A stretch of DNA of 64,000 nucleotides from Actinacidiphila epipremni (GTDB taxonomy: Bacteria > Actinomycetota > Actinomycetes > Streptomycetales > Streptomycetaceae): contig NZ_JAATEJ010000003.1 of assembly GCF_012034175.1 (NCBI RefSeq), forward strand, positions 1 to 64,000. Reading direction: 5' to 3'. A program made the translations under genes and the position numbers. The notes below the pieces were generated by a model. It did not search any database, was not told the DNA's origin, and saw only the letters and a program-made list of their open reading frames with translations. Below are positions 24,852 through 33,280 of this stretch, piece after piece; within the stretch, counting starts at the first letter, position 1; each line of letters opens with the position of its first letter.

Positions 24852-27800
24852 TCAGTAGACGTCGCGCACGTATCGCTTGTCGGCGGCGAGCTGCTTGACG
24901 TACGCCGTCGCCGCCTCCGGCGACAGGCCGCCGTGGGTGGCGGCGACCTCGTGCAGGGCGCGGTCGACGTCCTTGGCCATACGGGCCGCGTCGCCGCACA
25001 CGTACAGGTGGGCGCCGTCCTGGAGCCAGGACCACAGCAGCGGGCCGTGCGCGCGCATCCGGTCCTGGACGTAGACCTTGGCGCGCTGGTCGCGGGAGAA
25101 GGCGGTGTCCAGGCGGGCGAGGGAGCCGTCGGCGAGGCGGGCGGCGAGGTCGTCGCGGTAGTAGAAGTCGGTGGCGCGGTGCTGCTCGCCGAAGAACAGC
25201 CAGTTCGGGGCGCGGTGGCCGCGGGCGCGGCGCTCGTCGAGGAAGCCCAGGAAGGGCGCGATGCCGGTGCCGGGGCCCACCATGACCATCGGCGTGGCCG
25301 GGTCGGCCGGCGGCCGGAAGTGCGGGGCCCGCCGCACCTGCACGGGCACTTCGGTACCGGGTTCGGCGTCGGCCAGGAAGGGCGAGCAGACGCCGCCGCG
25401 CGGCCTCCCGGCGGGGCTCTCGTACCGCACGACGGAGACGGTCAGGGCGATCGTGTACGGGTCCGTGAGCGGGCTGGAGGAGATCGAATACTGCCGGGCC
25501 TGGAGCTTCTTCAGCGCCTCGGCCCACTCCTGCGCGGAGGCGCCGACAGCGTGTTCGGCGACGACGTCGACGGCCTGCCGGCCCCAGGACCACTTGGCCA
25601 GCTCGTCCTTGTTGTCGGGGCGCAGCAATTTGTGCAGGTGCCGGTCATGGGTGCGGTCGTAGACGAACCGCAGCAGGTCGGGTGTGATGCGGATGATGTC
25701 GAGGTGGTGGCGCAGGGCGTCGTGCAGCGTGGTGTCGCCGACGCCGGGGAGCGTGACGGTGGCGTCCGGGTCCAGCCCGGTGGCGTCGAGCCATTCGGCG
25801 ACGAGGGGGGCGGCGTTGACCGGGGTGACGGCGAGGGCGTCGCCGGCCTCGTACGGGAGGGGGACGGGGCTGTCGCGGGTGTCGAGGGTGAACCGGCGTA
25901 CCTCCTTGGCGGCGCCGGGCAGGCTCAGCAGGCGGTTGCCGGTGAGGCGGGCGGTGCCGGCGGCGGGGCGGAGGGCCTGGGAGCGGGCGGCTTGCGGGCG
26001 GGTGGCTTGCGGCGGTGCGGCGTCCGGCGCGAGGGCGGCGGGGGCGCTCGGGGCAGCCGCGGGGGCGGCAGGGGCGCTCTCCGGGGCGGCGGGGGCGGTT
26101 CCCGGGGCGGAGAGCGCGGCCAGGACCTGGTCCAGCCATGCGCCGGCCGACGGCTCGTAGTCCGGTTCGCAGTCGGTGCGCGGGGCGAGGCGGATGCCGC
26201 CGAGTTCGCCGAGGCGCTCGTCGAGGCGGCGGCCGTGGCCGCAGAAGTCGGCGTAGGAGGAGTCGCCGAAGGCCAGCACGGCGAAGCGGCGGCCGTCCAG
26301 GCGCGGGCTGTCGGGGGCGGTGAGGGCGTCCCAGAAGCCGGTGCCGTTGTCGGGGGCGTCGCCGTCGCCGAAGGTGCTGGTGATGAGCAGCAGGTCGGCC
26401 GCGGCGGGCAGCGCGGCGGGGGAGGCGTCGGCCATGCCGAGCAGGGTCGCCCGGTGCCCGGTGCCGGTCAGCCGGGCGGCGGCGGTGGCGGCGAAGTCCT
26501 CGGCGTTGCCGGTCTGCGAGGCCCACAGGACCAGCACCTCCCGCCGGGCCTCGGCCGCCGGCGGCTCCGCAATGGGCGCAGGCTCCGGGCTGCGCGAGTA
26601 CATCCCGGCGAGCGCCCCGTTGACCCATTGCGCGTGCTCGGGCGTGAAGGGCGCGTCCGGCGGCAGCACGGGCACGCCCGCGAGGCCCGAGCCGAGGCCG
26701 GCGAGGAAGCCGACGAGGTAGCGGCGTTCGTGCTCGGCGAGGACGGGCGGGGCGGTGTCCCGTATCCCGAAGACGCCCGCGGCGCCCTCGGGCACGGCAG
26801 CGGCGGGCAGGGCGCGGCCGGCGCCGGGCGGCGTGCCGGCCCCACCCATTGCCGCGGCCCCACCCATTACGGCGGCCCCGGACTGCGCGGCGGCTCCGGC
26901 AAGCGCTGCGGGAAGGGCGCCGGCGTGGCCCATTGCCGAGCCGGCCGCCCCGTCCGCGGTCCCGGCACCCTGTGCGGCGCCCCCCGTGCCCGACGCGACC
27001 TTGCTCAGCGCCACCGCGCATACCTTCAGCTCCGGCTGGAAGGACACCGGGTCGACCGCGTCGCTGGTCACCGCGTTGACGCTCAGGTACTCGCCGAAGA
27101 GGTCGTTCCAGTGGAAGGGCGCGAAGCAGCAGCCGGGCAGGACGCGGTCGGTGAGCACCGCGGGCAGGACGGCGCGCCCGCGCCGCGAGGCGACCTCGAC
27201 CTTGTCGCCCTCCGCTATGCCGAGTTCCGCGGCGTCGCGCGGGTTCAGCTCCACAAAGGGCCCGGGGTTGAGGCGGTTGAGCTTGGCGACCTTGCCGGTC
27301 TTCGTCAGCGTGTGCCATTGGTGCTGCACGCGGCCGGTGTTGAGCACGAAGGGGAAGTCGTCGTCGGGCATCTCGGCCGGCGGCACATGAGGGCGGGCGT
27401 GGAAGACGGCTCTGCCACTGGCGGTGGGAAAGCGCAGCCGGCCGTCGTCCTCGACGTAGCGGATGGGGTTGCGGTCCGGGCCGTCGGGCGTCGGGGCGGG
27501 CCACTGCACGGGGGTCGCGCGCAGCCGCTCGTACGTCACGCCCCGCAGGTCGTAGCCGGTGTGCGGGTTGTGGGCGCGGCGTATCTCGTCGAAGACCTCC
27601 TCGGGCCCGGCGTAGTCGAAGGCGTCGCCGTAGCCCATGGCCTTGGCGACCTCGGCGATGATGCGCCAGTCCGGCAGCGCCTCGCCGGGCGGGTCGACGG
27701 CCCGGCCGGCGAGGGTGAGGTTGCGCTCGCTGTTGACCAGGACGCCCTCGGACTCCGTCCACATGGCGCCGGGCAGGACGACGTCGGCGTACGCGTTGGT

Positions 27801-29120
27801 CTCGGTGTCGGCGAAAACGTCCTGGGTGACGACGAACTCGGCCGCCTCCAGGCCCTCGATGACGGTGCGGCGGTTGCCCACCGAGGCGACCGGGTTGGTG
27901 CAGATGATCCAGCACGCCTTGATGTCGCCGTCCGCCATCCGCCGGAACATGTCGATGGTGCCGCGCCCGACGCCGTCCGCCCGCAATGTGCCGGGCGGCA
28001 GGCCCCACATGTCCTCGGCGAAGGCCCGGTCCTCCGCGACGAGCACGGAGCGCTGGCCGGGCAGGCCTGGGCCCATGTAGCCCATTTCCCGGCCGCCCAT
28101 GGCGTTGGGCTGGCCGGTGAGGGAGAAGGGGCCGCTGCCGGGCCGGCATATGGCGCCGGTGGCCAGGTGCAGGTTGATCAGGGCGTTGGTGTTCCAGGTG
28201 CCGTGCGTGGACTGGTTGAGGCCCATCGTCCAGCAGCTCACCCATGCGGCGGCCTCGCCGATGAGGTCGGCGGCGCGGCGGAGGTCGGCTTCGGGGACGC
28301 CGGTGGTCCCGGCGACGGTGGCGGGCGGGTAGTCGGCGAGGAATTCCGGCATCGCCTCCCAGCCCTCGGTCCAGCGGGCGATGAAGTCGGTGTCCGTGCG
28401 GCCGTCGGCGTGCAGCAGATGGAGCAGGCCGTTGAGCAGGGCGAGGTCGGTGCCGGGGCGCAGTTGGAGGTGGAGGTCCGCCTTCACGGCGGTCGCGGTG
28501 CGCCGCGGGTCGACGACGACGAGCTTGGCGCCCTGCTTGACGCGGTTCATCATCCGCAGGAAGAGGACGGGGTGGCAGTCGGCCATGTTGGAGCCGATGA
28601 CGAGGAAGAGGTCGGCGCGGTCCAGGTCCTCGTACGAGCCGGGCGGGCCGTCCGCGCCGAGCGACAGCTTGTAGCCGCTGCCGGCGCTGGCCATGCACAG
28701 GCGGGAGTTGGACTCGATCTGGTTGGTGCGGACGAAGCCCTTGGCGAGCTTGTTCGCCAGGTACTGCGCTTCCAGGCTGAGCTGCCCCGAGACGTAGAGG
28801 GCGAAGGCGTCCGGGCCGTGGGCGTCGACGACGGCCCGCAGCCGCGCGCCGGTCTCGGCGATCGCCTGCGCCATGGGCGCCGGCACGGGTTCGGCGCCGC
28901 GGTCGGCTCTGACCAGTGCGGTGGTCAGGCGGCCGGGCGCGGCGAGCATGTCGGCGGTGGTGGCGCCCTTGGTGCACAGTTTGCCGTGGTTGGCCGGGTG
29001 CGCGGTGTCCCCGCGGGCCTTGAGGACGGTACGCCGCCCGTCGGGGCCCGCTCCCACGTCCAGGAGCAGGCCGCAGCCGACCCCGCAGTACGAGCAGACC
29101 GTCCGCACCGTCGTGCTCAC
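24852..29120 (-). CDS. Assimilatory nitrate reductase fused to CysJ-like flavoreductase
   Basis: This 1422-residue enzyme predicts electron flow from NADPH through FAD and FMN to an iron-sulphur and molybdopterin centre that reduces nitrate to nitrite. Residues 1-710 are the molybdopterin oxidoreductase. C9, C12, C16 and C49 bind a 4Fe-4S cluster, and C142 in SRLCMASA is in the position of the Mo ligand. A Gly/Ala linker leads to a CysJ-type segment (LPPDAPFTPEHAQWVNG). Next come flavodoxin (about 862-1010, SQTGNAEDF, STFGDGDAPDNG), an FAD domain (RQYSISSSP) and an NADPH site near 1277 (GPGTGIAPF). The fusion replaces a separate reductase subunit. No nitrite reductase genes are nearby. Confidence 0.93.
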   Translation of the reverse strand: MSTTVRTVCSYCGVGCGLLLDVGAGPDGRRTVLKARGDTAHPANHGKLCTKGATTADMLAAPGRLTTALVRADRGAEPVPAPMAQAIAETGARLRAVVDAHGPDAFALYVSGQLSLEAQYLANKLAKGFVRTNQIESNSRLCMASAGSGYKLSLGADGPPGSYEDLDRADLFLVIGSNMADCHPVLFLRMMNRVKQGAKLVVVDPRRTATAVKADLHLQLRPGTDLALLNGLLHLLHADGRTDTDFIARWTEGWEAMPEFLADYPPATVAGTTGVPEADLRRAADLIGEAAAWVSCWTMGLNQSTHGTWNTNALINLHLATGAICRPGSGPFSLTGQPNAMGGREMGYMGPGLPGQRSVLVAEDRAFAEDMWGLPPGTLRADGVGRGTIDMFRRMADGDIKACWIICTNPVASVGNRRTVIEGLEAAEFVVTQDVFADTETNAYADVVLPGAMWTESEGVLVNSERNLTLAGRAVDPPGEALPDWRIIAEVAKAMGYGDAFDYAGPEEVFDEIRRAHNPHTGYDLRGVTYERLRATPVQWPAPTPDGPDRNPIRYVEDDGRLRFPTASGRAVFHARPHVPPAEMPDDDFPFVLNTGRVQHQWHTLTKTGKVAKLNRLNPGPFVELNPRDAAELGIAEGDKVEVASRRGRAVLPAVLTDRVLPGCCFAPFHWNDLFGEYLSVNAVTSDAVDPVSFQPELKVCAVALSKVASGTGGAAQGAGTADGAAGSAMGHAGALPAALAGAAAQSGAAVMGGAAAMGGAGTPPGAGRALPAAAVPEGAAGVFGIRDTAPPVLAEHERRYLVGFLAGLGSGLAGVPVLPPDAPFTPEHAQWVNGALAGMYSRSPEPAPIAEPPAAEARREVLVLWASQTGNAEDFAATAAARLTGTGHRATLLGMADASPAALPAAADLLLITSTFGDGDAPDNGTGFWDALTAPDSPRLDGRRFAVLAFGDSSYADFCGHGRRLDERLGELGGIRLAPRTDCEPDYEPSAGAWLDQVLAALSAPGTAPAAPESAPAAPAAAPSAPAALAPDAAPPQATRPQAARSQALRPAAGTARLTGNRLLSLPGAAKEVRRFTLDTRDSPVPLPYEAGDALAVTPVNAAPLVAEWLDATGLDPDATVTLPGVGDTTLHDALRHHLDIIRITPDLLRFVYDRTHDRHLHKLLRPDNKDELAKWSWGRQAVDVVAEHAVGASAQEWAEALKKLQARQYSISSSPLTDPYTIALTVSVVRYESPAGRPRGGVCSPFLADAEPGTEVPVQVRRAPHFRPPADPATPMVMVGPGTGIAPFLGFLDERRARGHRAPNWLFFGEQHRATDFYYRDDLAARLADGSLARLDTAFSRDQRAKVYVQDRMRAHGPLLWSWLQDGAHLYVCGDAARMAKDVDRALHEVAATHGGLSPEAATAYVKQLAADKRYVRDVY

Positions 29121-29266
29121 CCTGCGGGCCTCCCACCCGCGGCCACTCGGCCGCGCACGCGTCCGACGCTAGGGCCCCGCGATTACGCCGACGTCAAACC
29201 CGCGGTCAGCGCGGGGTTACGCGGGCCTTACAGGCCGGCCGGTGGCGCGGTGAGGGGCCTCGGGCC

Positions 29267-29905
29267 TCAGAGGGCCGGGACGGCGAGGGAGGTGGAGCGC
29301 AGCGTCTCGACGAGGGCGGGCGGGGCGGTCGCGGCGGAGCCCGCGGCGTAGGGCGGCTCGGGGGCGTATTCGACGACGAGTTGGATCGCCTCGGCGACCG
29401 CGTCGCCGGCGAGCCGGCCGGCCAGGTGCAGGGCGAGGTCGATGCCCGCGGAGACACCCGCCGCCGTCGCATATTTGCCGTCGAAAACGACCCGCTCGGC
29501 AGTGGGCACCGCCCCGAGGAGCGGCAGGGTGTCGAGGGCGATCCAGTGGGACGTGGCGCGGCGGCCGTTCAGCAGGCCGGCCGCCGCGAGGATCAAGGAC
29601 CCCGAGCAGACCGACGTGGTCCATGTCGTGCCCGGGTCGACGGCCCGCAGCCACTCCAGGACCGCCGGGTCGGCGAGTGCGGCCTGCGTCCCCGGGCCGC
29701 CGGGGACGAGCACCAGGTCGGGCGCGGTGACCTCGGCCAGCGGCCGGTCCGCGGTGAGCGCGAGGCTCGCCATGTCGGTACGCACCGGGCCGGCCTCGAC
29801 GGCGGTGAAGACCACCTCGGCGCCCGGTATCCGGGACAGGATCTCGTACGGGCCGACGACGTCGAGCGCGGTGAAGCCCGGGTAGAGCAGGGCGGCTGTC
29901 TGCAT
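29267..29905 (-). CDS. DJ-1/PfpI family protein
   Basis: This 212-residue protein is a stand-alone class-I glutamine amidotransferase-like domain. It has the N-terminal Glu in GPYEIL (about residue 21) and the nucleophile elbow SVCSGS with C100, in the order seen in GlxA-type N-terminal domains and isonitrile hydratase (InhA)-like enzymes. The reaction is uncertain; isonitrile hydratase or glyoxalase-like activity is possible. Its start lies 8 bases after the stop of the GlxA regulator, so both are read from one message. The two share the same fold and probably act on related compounds. Confidence 0.85.
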   Translation of the reverse strand: MQTAALLYPGFTALDVVGPYEILSRIPGAEVVFTAVEAGPVRTDMASLALTADRPLAEVTAPDLVLVPGGPGTQAALADPAVLEWLRAVDPGTTWTTSVCSGSLILAAAGLLNGRRATSHWIALDTLPLLGAVPTAERVVFDGKYATAAGVSAGIDLALHLAGRLAGDAVAEAIQLVVEYAPEPPYAAGSAATAPPALVETLRSTSLAVPAL

Positions 29906-29913
29906 GGCGGGGC

Positions 29914-30921
29914 TCAGCTCCTGACGGTGTGGAAACGCCGGCGGTATTCCGCGGGCGGGACGGCGAGGCTGCGCAGGAAGGCGCGGCGCATGGCCTCGGG
30001 GGTGCCGTAGCCGGCCGCGCGGGCGATCTCGGCGACACCGAAGGCGGTGTCCTCCAGCAGCCTGCGGGCGGCCTCCAGGCGGGCCCGGTCGACGTACTGG
30101 CCGGGTGTGACGCCGACCTCCGCTCGGAAGGCGCGGGCGAACTGCCGGGGGGACAGTGCGGCCCGGGCGGCGAGCGCGTCCACGCTCAGGTCCGCCTCGG
30201 GGTGCTCGGTGATCCAGCGCTGGACGTCGCGCAACGGCTCCCGCTCGGCAATTTGCGCGGCCAGTTGCGCGCTGAACTGCGCCTGTCCGCCGGGCCGGCG
30301 CAGGAAGACCACGAGCCCGCGGGCCACGGCGAGCGCGGCGTCCCGCCCGAGGTCCTCCTCCACCAGCGCAAGGGCCAGGTCGATACCGGCGGTGACGCCG
30401 GCGGACGTGGCGTATTTGCCGTCGCGGACGAAGATCGGCTCGGGGTCGACTTCGGTGGCGGGGAAGCGGCGGGCGAGGGTCGCGCAATAGGCCCAGTGGG
30501 TGGTGGCGCGGCGGCCGTCGAGCAGGCCGGCTTCCGCGAGCAGGAACGCGCCGGTGCAGACCGACACCACCCGGCGGGCGCCGGGCGCGAGGGCCGCGAC
30601 ACGGGCGACGACCTCCGGTTCGGGCCGGTGCGTGCCCTGCCCGCCGGGCACGAGCAGCGTGCCGGGCGTGGCGGCGGTCTCCAGGCCCGTGTCGGGCACG
30701 ATCCGCAGCCCGGCGGAGGTCCGCACCGGCCGGCCGCCCGGGGAGGCGGTACGGACGCGGTACGGGGCCGGGCGGGCGGCTTCCGAGGCGGGGGCCCGCG
30801 GGGTGGCCGCGGCGGCCTGTACGGCCGCGGTGAAGACCTCCAGCGGGCCCGTCACGTCGAGGCTCTGGACGCCGTCGAAGAGGACGATGAGCACGTCGTG
30901 GGTGGGGTCGCGTCCGGTCAC
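29914..30921 (-). CDS. GlxA family AraC-type transcriptional regulator
   Basis: This 335-residue protein has an N-terminal DJ-1/PfpI-like domain (VLIVLFDGVQSLDVTGPLEVF, C122 in VSVCTGAFLLAEAGLL). A C-terminal AraC helix-turn-helix pair follows at about 230-330 (LSVDALAARAALSPRQFARAFRAEVGVTPGQYVDRARLEAARRLLE and GVAEIARAAGYGTPEAMRRAFLR). Such regulators usually activate a neighbouring catabolic or detoxifying gene. The obvious target is the DJ-1 protein directly downstream. The start is GTG at 30921. Confidence 0.92.
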   Translation of the reverse strand: MTGRDPTHDVLIVLFDGVQSLDVTGPLEVFTAAVQAAAATPRAPASEAARPAPYRVRTASPGGRPVRTSAGLRIVPDTGLETAATPGTLLVPGGQGTHRPEPEVVARVAALAPGARRVVSVCTGAFLLAEAGLLDGRRATTHWAYCATLARRFPATEVDPEPIFVRDGKYATSAGVTAGIDLALALVEEDLGRDAALAVARGLVVFLRRPGGQAQFSAQLAAQIAEREPLRDVQRWITEHPEADLSVDALAARAALSPRQFARAFRAEVGVTPGQYVDRARLEAARRLLEDTAFGVAEIARAAGYGTPEAMRRAFLRSLAVPPAEYRRRFHTVRS

Positions 30922-31081
30922 GGCGTCCAGCGTGGCAGTGGCGGCGCGATGGCGGCAATGACGGATTCCCCACCTTTCCTGCCATGAGCCGAGGGCCCAG
31001 GTCAGGGGCCGGGCGCTACGGCGGGGCAGCGCGGGTGGTGGGCCGCGGGGGTGCCGCGAGGGCGGTGGCGGGCATGCGGAA

Positions 31082-31112
31082 GGGCCGCCGGCGGGAAGAG
31101 CGCCGGCGGCCC
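31082..31112 (-). terminator. Hairpin terminator after rodlin gene
   Basis: GGGCCGCCGGCG (31082-31093) and CGCCGGCGGCCC (31101-31112) form a perfect 12-bp stem with a 7-base loop. It lies 36 bases beyond the rodlin stop on the minus strand, where it would end that transcript. Confidence 0.75.
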
Positions 31113-31147
31113 GAGGGTCACGCAGATGGTGCGGATACGGCGGAAGC

Positions 31148-31555
31148 TCAGCCGTTCGCGGTGCCGTTGCCGGACAGGACCGGGATGTCGTCGACGATGT
31201 GCGACAGCGGCTCGTCGCCCTGGGCCTGCGTCGAGTTCTCGGCGCACTGCTGGTTCTGCGGCGACGTCAGGACGTTGACGTCCTGGACGGTGACCGGGAT
31301 GAGGCCGACCAGCGAGCCGACGTTGGCCTTGACCGGGATGCCCAGGCACGGCTTGTTCAGCGAGCCCTGGACCAGGCCGAGCTGCGGGCTCTCGGTGCCG
31401 CTGGTGACGGTGTTGCCGTAGTTCTGCTCGGCGCCGTTGCCGTTGACCGTGGTGGTGCCCTGGTCGTCGCCGAGAGCCATGGCCGGGGCGGCGGTGGCGC
31501 CGACGGCGACGACGGAGGCGGCGAGGGCGGCTCCGGCGAGCATCTTCTTGATCAT
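31148..31555 (-). CDS. Rodlin
   Basis: Rodlins are secreted structural proteins that arrange chaplin fibrils into the paired rodlets on aerial hyphae and spores. This 135-residue protein has a signal peptide (MIKKMLAGAALAASVVAVGATAAPAMA). The family core includes DDQGTTTVNGNGAEQNYGN, LGLVQGSLNKPCLGIPVKANVGSLVGLIPVTVQDVNVLTSPQNQQCAENSTQAQGDEPLSHIVDDIPVLSGNG. The two cysteines are conserved. It is highly similar to the second rodlin at 33281-33691, with three other secreted-protein genes between them, all on the minus strand. Which of RdlA or RdlB it matches cannot be set from this alone. Confidence 0.95.
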   Translation of the reverse strand: MIKKMLAGAALAASVVAVGATAAPAMALGDDQGTTTVNGNGAEQNYGNTVTSGTESPQLGLVQGSLNKPCLGIPVKANVGSLVGLIPVTVQDVNVLTSPQNQQCAENSTQAQGDEPLSHIVDDIPVLSGNGTANG

Positions 31556-31691
31556 TGTGTTTCCCTTTGCGGTGCTCGTATGCACGGTTGTGGAAGGAAG
31601 GCTGAGCGATCTGATCAACCGCTCACCGAGGGTTTGGTTCCGGCGATTCACTCCGATGGCGGAGCAGGCCCACCGGGGGCCTGACGGGGCG

Positions 31692-32102
31692 TCAGCCGCC
31701 AAGGCCGCCGAGCAGGCCGCCGACGGGAAGCCCGCCCAGCAGCCCGGACACCGGCAGCCCGCCGAGCAGCGACGCGCCCGGCACGGCGTCGGCCAGGCCG
31801 GACGACGTGACGTTCTGAGTGGCACCGAGGGCGTCCCCGGCGAGATCCTGCGCGGGGGCGCCGCCCTTGATGTCATCGGTCGCGTCACCGAGGGTGTGCA
31901 TCGTGGAGTCCACCGGCACGGTGCCGGCGACCTTCTGCAGCGGCTGCTCGTTGAGCGCCTGGTCCATGCCGGTGTTCACGCTGGTGGGCATCGTGCTCAT
32001 GTTGTGGGCGTCGACGGTGTTGCTGTCGGCGAACGCGGGCGCGCCCACGCCGACCGCCATCACGGAGCCGGCCACGACGGCTGCGACCTTCGAGTACTTC
32101 AC
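31692..32102 (-). CDS. Secreted protein with C-terminal GGLP repeats, function unknown
   Basis: This 136-residue protein has a GTG start and a signal peptide (KYSKVAAVVAGSVMAVGVGAPAFA). The mature chain is polar and cysteine-free (Asn/Thr/Asp/Gln-rich with VNTGMDQALNEQPLQKVAG). It ends in three hydrophobic repeats, LLGGLPVSG, LLGGLPVGG and LLGGLGG. The signal peptide closely resembles those of the neighbouring chaplin and rodlins. I do not recognise an assigned function. Its place between rodlin and chaplin genes, and the amphipathic tail, suggest a surface-layer or fibril-associated role. Confidence 0.75.
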   Translation of the reverse strand: MKYSKVAAVVAGSVMAVGVGAPAFADSNTVDAHNMSTMPTSVNTGMDQALNEQPLQKVAGTVPVDSTMHTLGDATDDIKGGAPAQDLAGDALGATQNVTSSGLADAVPGASLLGGLPVSGLLGGLPVGGLLGGLGG

Positions 32103-32185
32103 GTGCCACCCTTTCGGTAACGCGGGGATGTCTGTCGGTTGGTCAACGACTACGCAGCGCAACGGAAACGGTGCGCGGAGCCGGG

Positions 32186-32665
32186 TCAGGAGTACGTGCG
32201 GCGGATGCGCGCGGCGCGGGTGGAGCGCCGGTAGAGCACCGTGCCGCCGAGCAGCAGCGCGGCGCCGGCGCCGGTCGCCGCGGCCACCATGCCGGCGGGG
32301 GTGCCGGTCTCGGCGAGCTGCGTGTGCACCTCGGGCGTCGAGGCCGGGGGCTGCGGGGTGCTCGCCGGGGGCGCGGGCGGCTGGGCCTGCCGCGGGGGCG
32401 GCACGACGTGCGGGGCCGCCGCGTTGTTGGCGCAGGCGTTGCCGAAGGCCGGGTTCAGCAGCCCGACCGCGTCGACGGAATTCCCGCACGCGTTGAGCGG
32501 CACCTCGACGGGGACGCTCACGCTGTTTCCGGACAGCACGCCCGGGGAGTCGTGGGCTCCGCCGTCCGCGTCCGAGTCCGCGTTCGCATAACCTCCCGTC
32601 ACCGCGAGGATGCTGCTCGCGGCAGCAACGGTGAGCAGACTCCGGTTCAGAATCTGTCGTCGCAT
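32186..32665 (-). CDS. Chaplin with LAETG cell-wall sorting signal
   Basis: Chaplins are amyloid-forming hydrophobic proteins that let aerial hyphae escape water tension. This 159-residue member has a signal peptide and one chaplin domain (HDSPGVLSGNSVSVPVEVPLNACGNSVDAVGLLNPAFGNACANN) with both conserved cysteines. A Pro-rich spacer and a sortase signal follow: LAETG, a hydrophobic span and a basic tail (YRRSTRAARIRR). Long chaplins ChpA-C of S. coelicolor carry two chaplin domains, and this one has only one. A housekeeping class-E-type sortase should anchor it to peptidoglycan. ATG 32665 is preceded by GGAG. Confidence 0.93.
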   Translation of the reverse strand: MRRQILNRSLLTVAAASSILAVTGGYANADSDADGGAHDSPGVLSGNSVSVPVEVPLNACGNSVDAVGLLNPAFGNACANNAAAPHVVPPPRQAQPPAPPASTPQPPASTPEVHTQLAETGTPAGMVAAATGAGAALLLGGTVLYRRSTRAARIRRTYS

Positions 32666-32810
32666 CGGCTCATTTCTCCGCTCGTGCAAAAGGGTGGTGC
32701 AAAGGTGGTGCGGATGGCGGACCGCCCCGGTGCGCTGGGCGCTCGGCCGGGGCGGTACCTGATCGGGGCGTACGGCCCGACCTTCGGTGTCCTTCGACGT
32801 GCGGTCGGCG

Positions 32811-33050
32811 TCAGCCGTTGTTCTCGCAGACGTTGCCGAACGCGGGGTTCAGCAGGCCGATCACGTCGATGGTGTTGCCGCAGACGTTCACCGGCACGTG
32901 GACCGGCACCTGGATGAGGTTGCCGGACAGCACGCCCGGGGAGTGGGCGGCGCCACCGATGGCGCCGGAGCTGGCGAACGCCGGGCTGGCGATACCCATC
33001 GCCATGACGGTGCCGGCGGCGAAAGCCGCGGCCTTGGTGAGCTTCTTCAC
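32811..33050 (-). CDS. Short chaplin
   Basis: This 79-residue precursor (GTG start) has a signal peptide ending in SPAFA. A single chaplin domain follows (AHSPGVLSGNLIQVPVHVPVNVCGNTIDVIGLLNPAFGNVCENN) with the two cysteines that form a disulphide. Short chaplins assemble into surface amyloid fibrils. The start is set by AAAAAAGGAG with 6-base spacing, an unusually A-rich leader for this genome. It lies 145 bases upstream of the LAETG chaplin, which would anchor fibrils of this protein to the wall. Confidence 0.95.
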   Translation of the reverse strand: MKKLTKAAAFAAGTVMAMGIASPAFASSGAIGGAAHSPGVLSGNLIQVPVHVPVNVCGNTIDVIGLLNPAFGNVCENNG

Positions 33051-33280
33051 TTTTCTACTCCTTTTTTCAGCGCCTGCGGTTGAAACGCCGTCACGGATTT
33101 CGTGCCGGCCGGTCCCTTGGGACGGGTCCGTGCGCACCGCGCCGACAAGTCAACGAGCGGTGATGCCCGGAGGTGACTGGCCGCACCGGTCCGAGCGGCA
33201 TCATCCACTCGAATGGGCGGTGCAATAAGGCATACAGGCGCCGATATGAAAAGACCGGTGCCGGTGCGGGCCGGGCGTCG

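Noticed and set aside
24933..29351. A 1472-residue plus-strand frame opposite the nitrate reductase fusion
   Set aside because: It has no recognisable domain, its codon pattern is that of a shadow frame, and the minus strand encodes a complete multi-domain enzyme.
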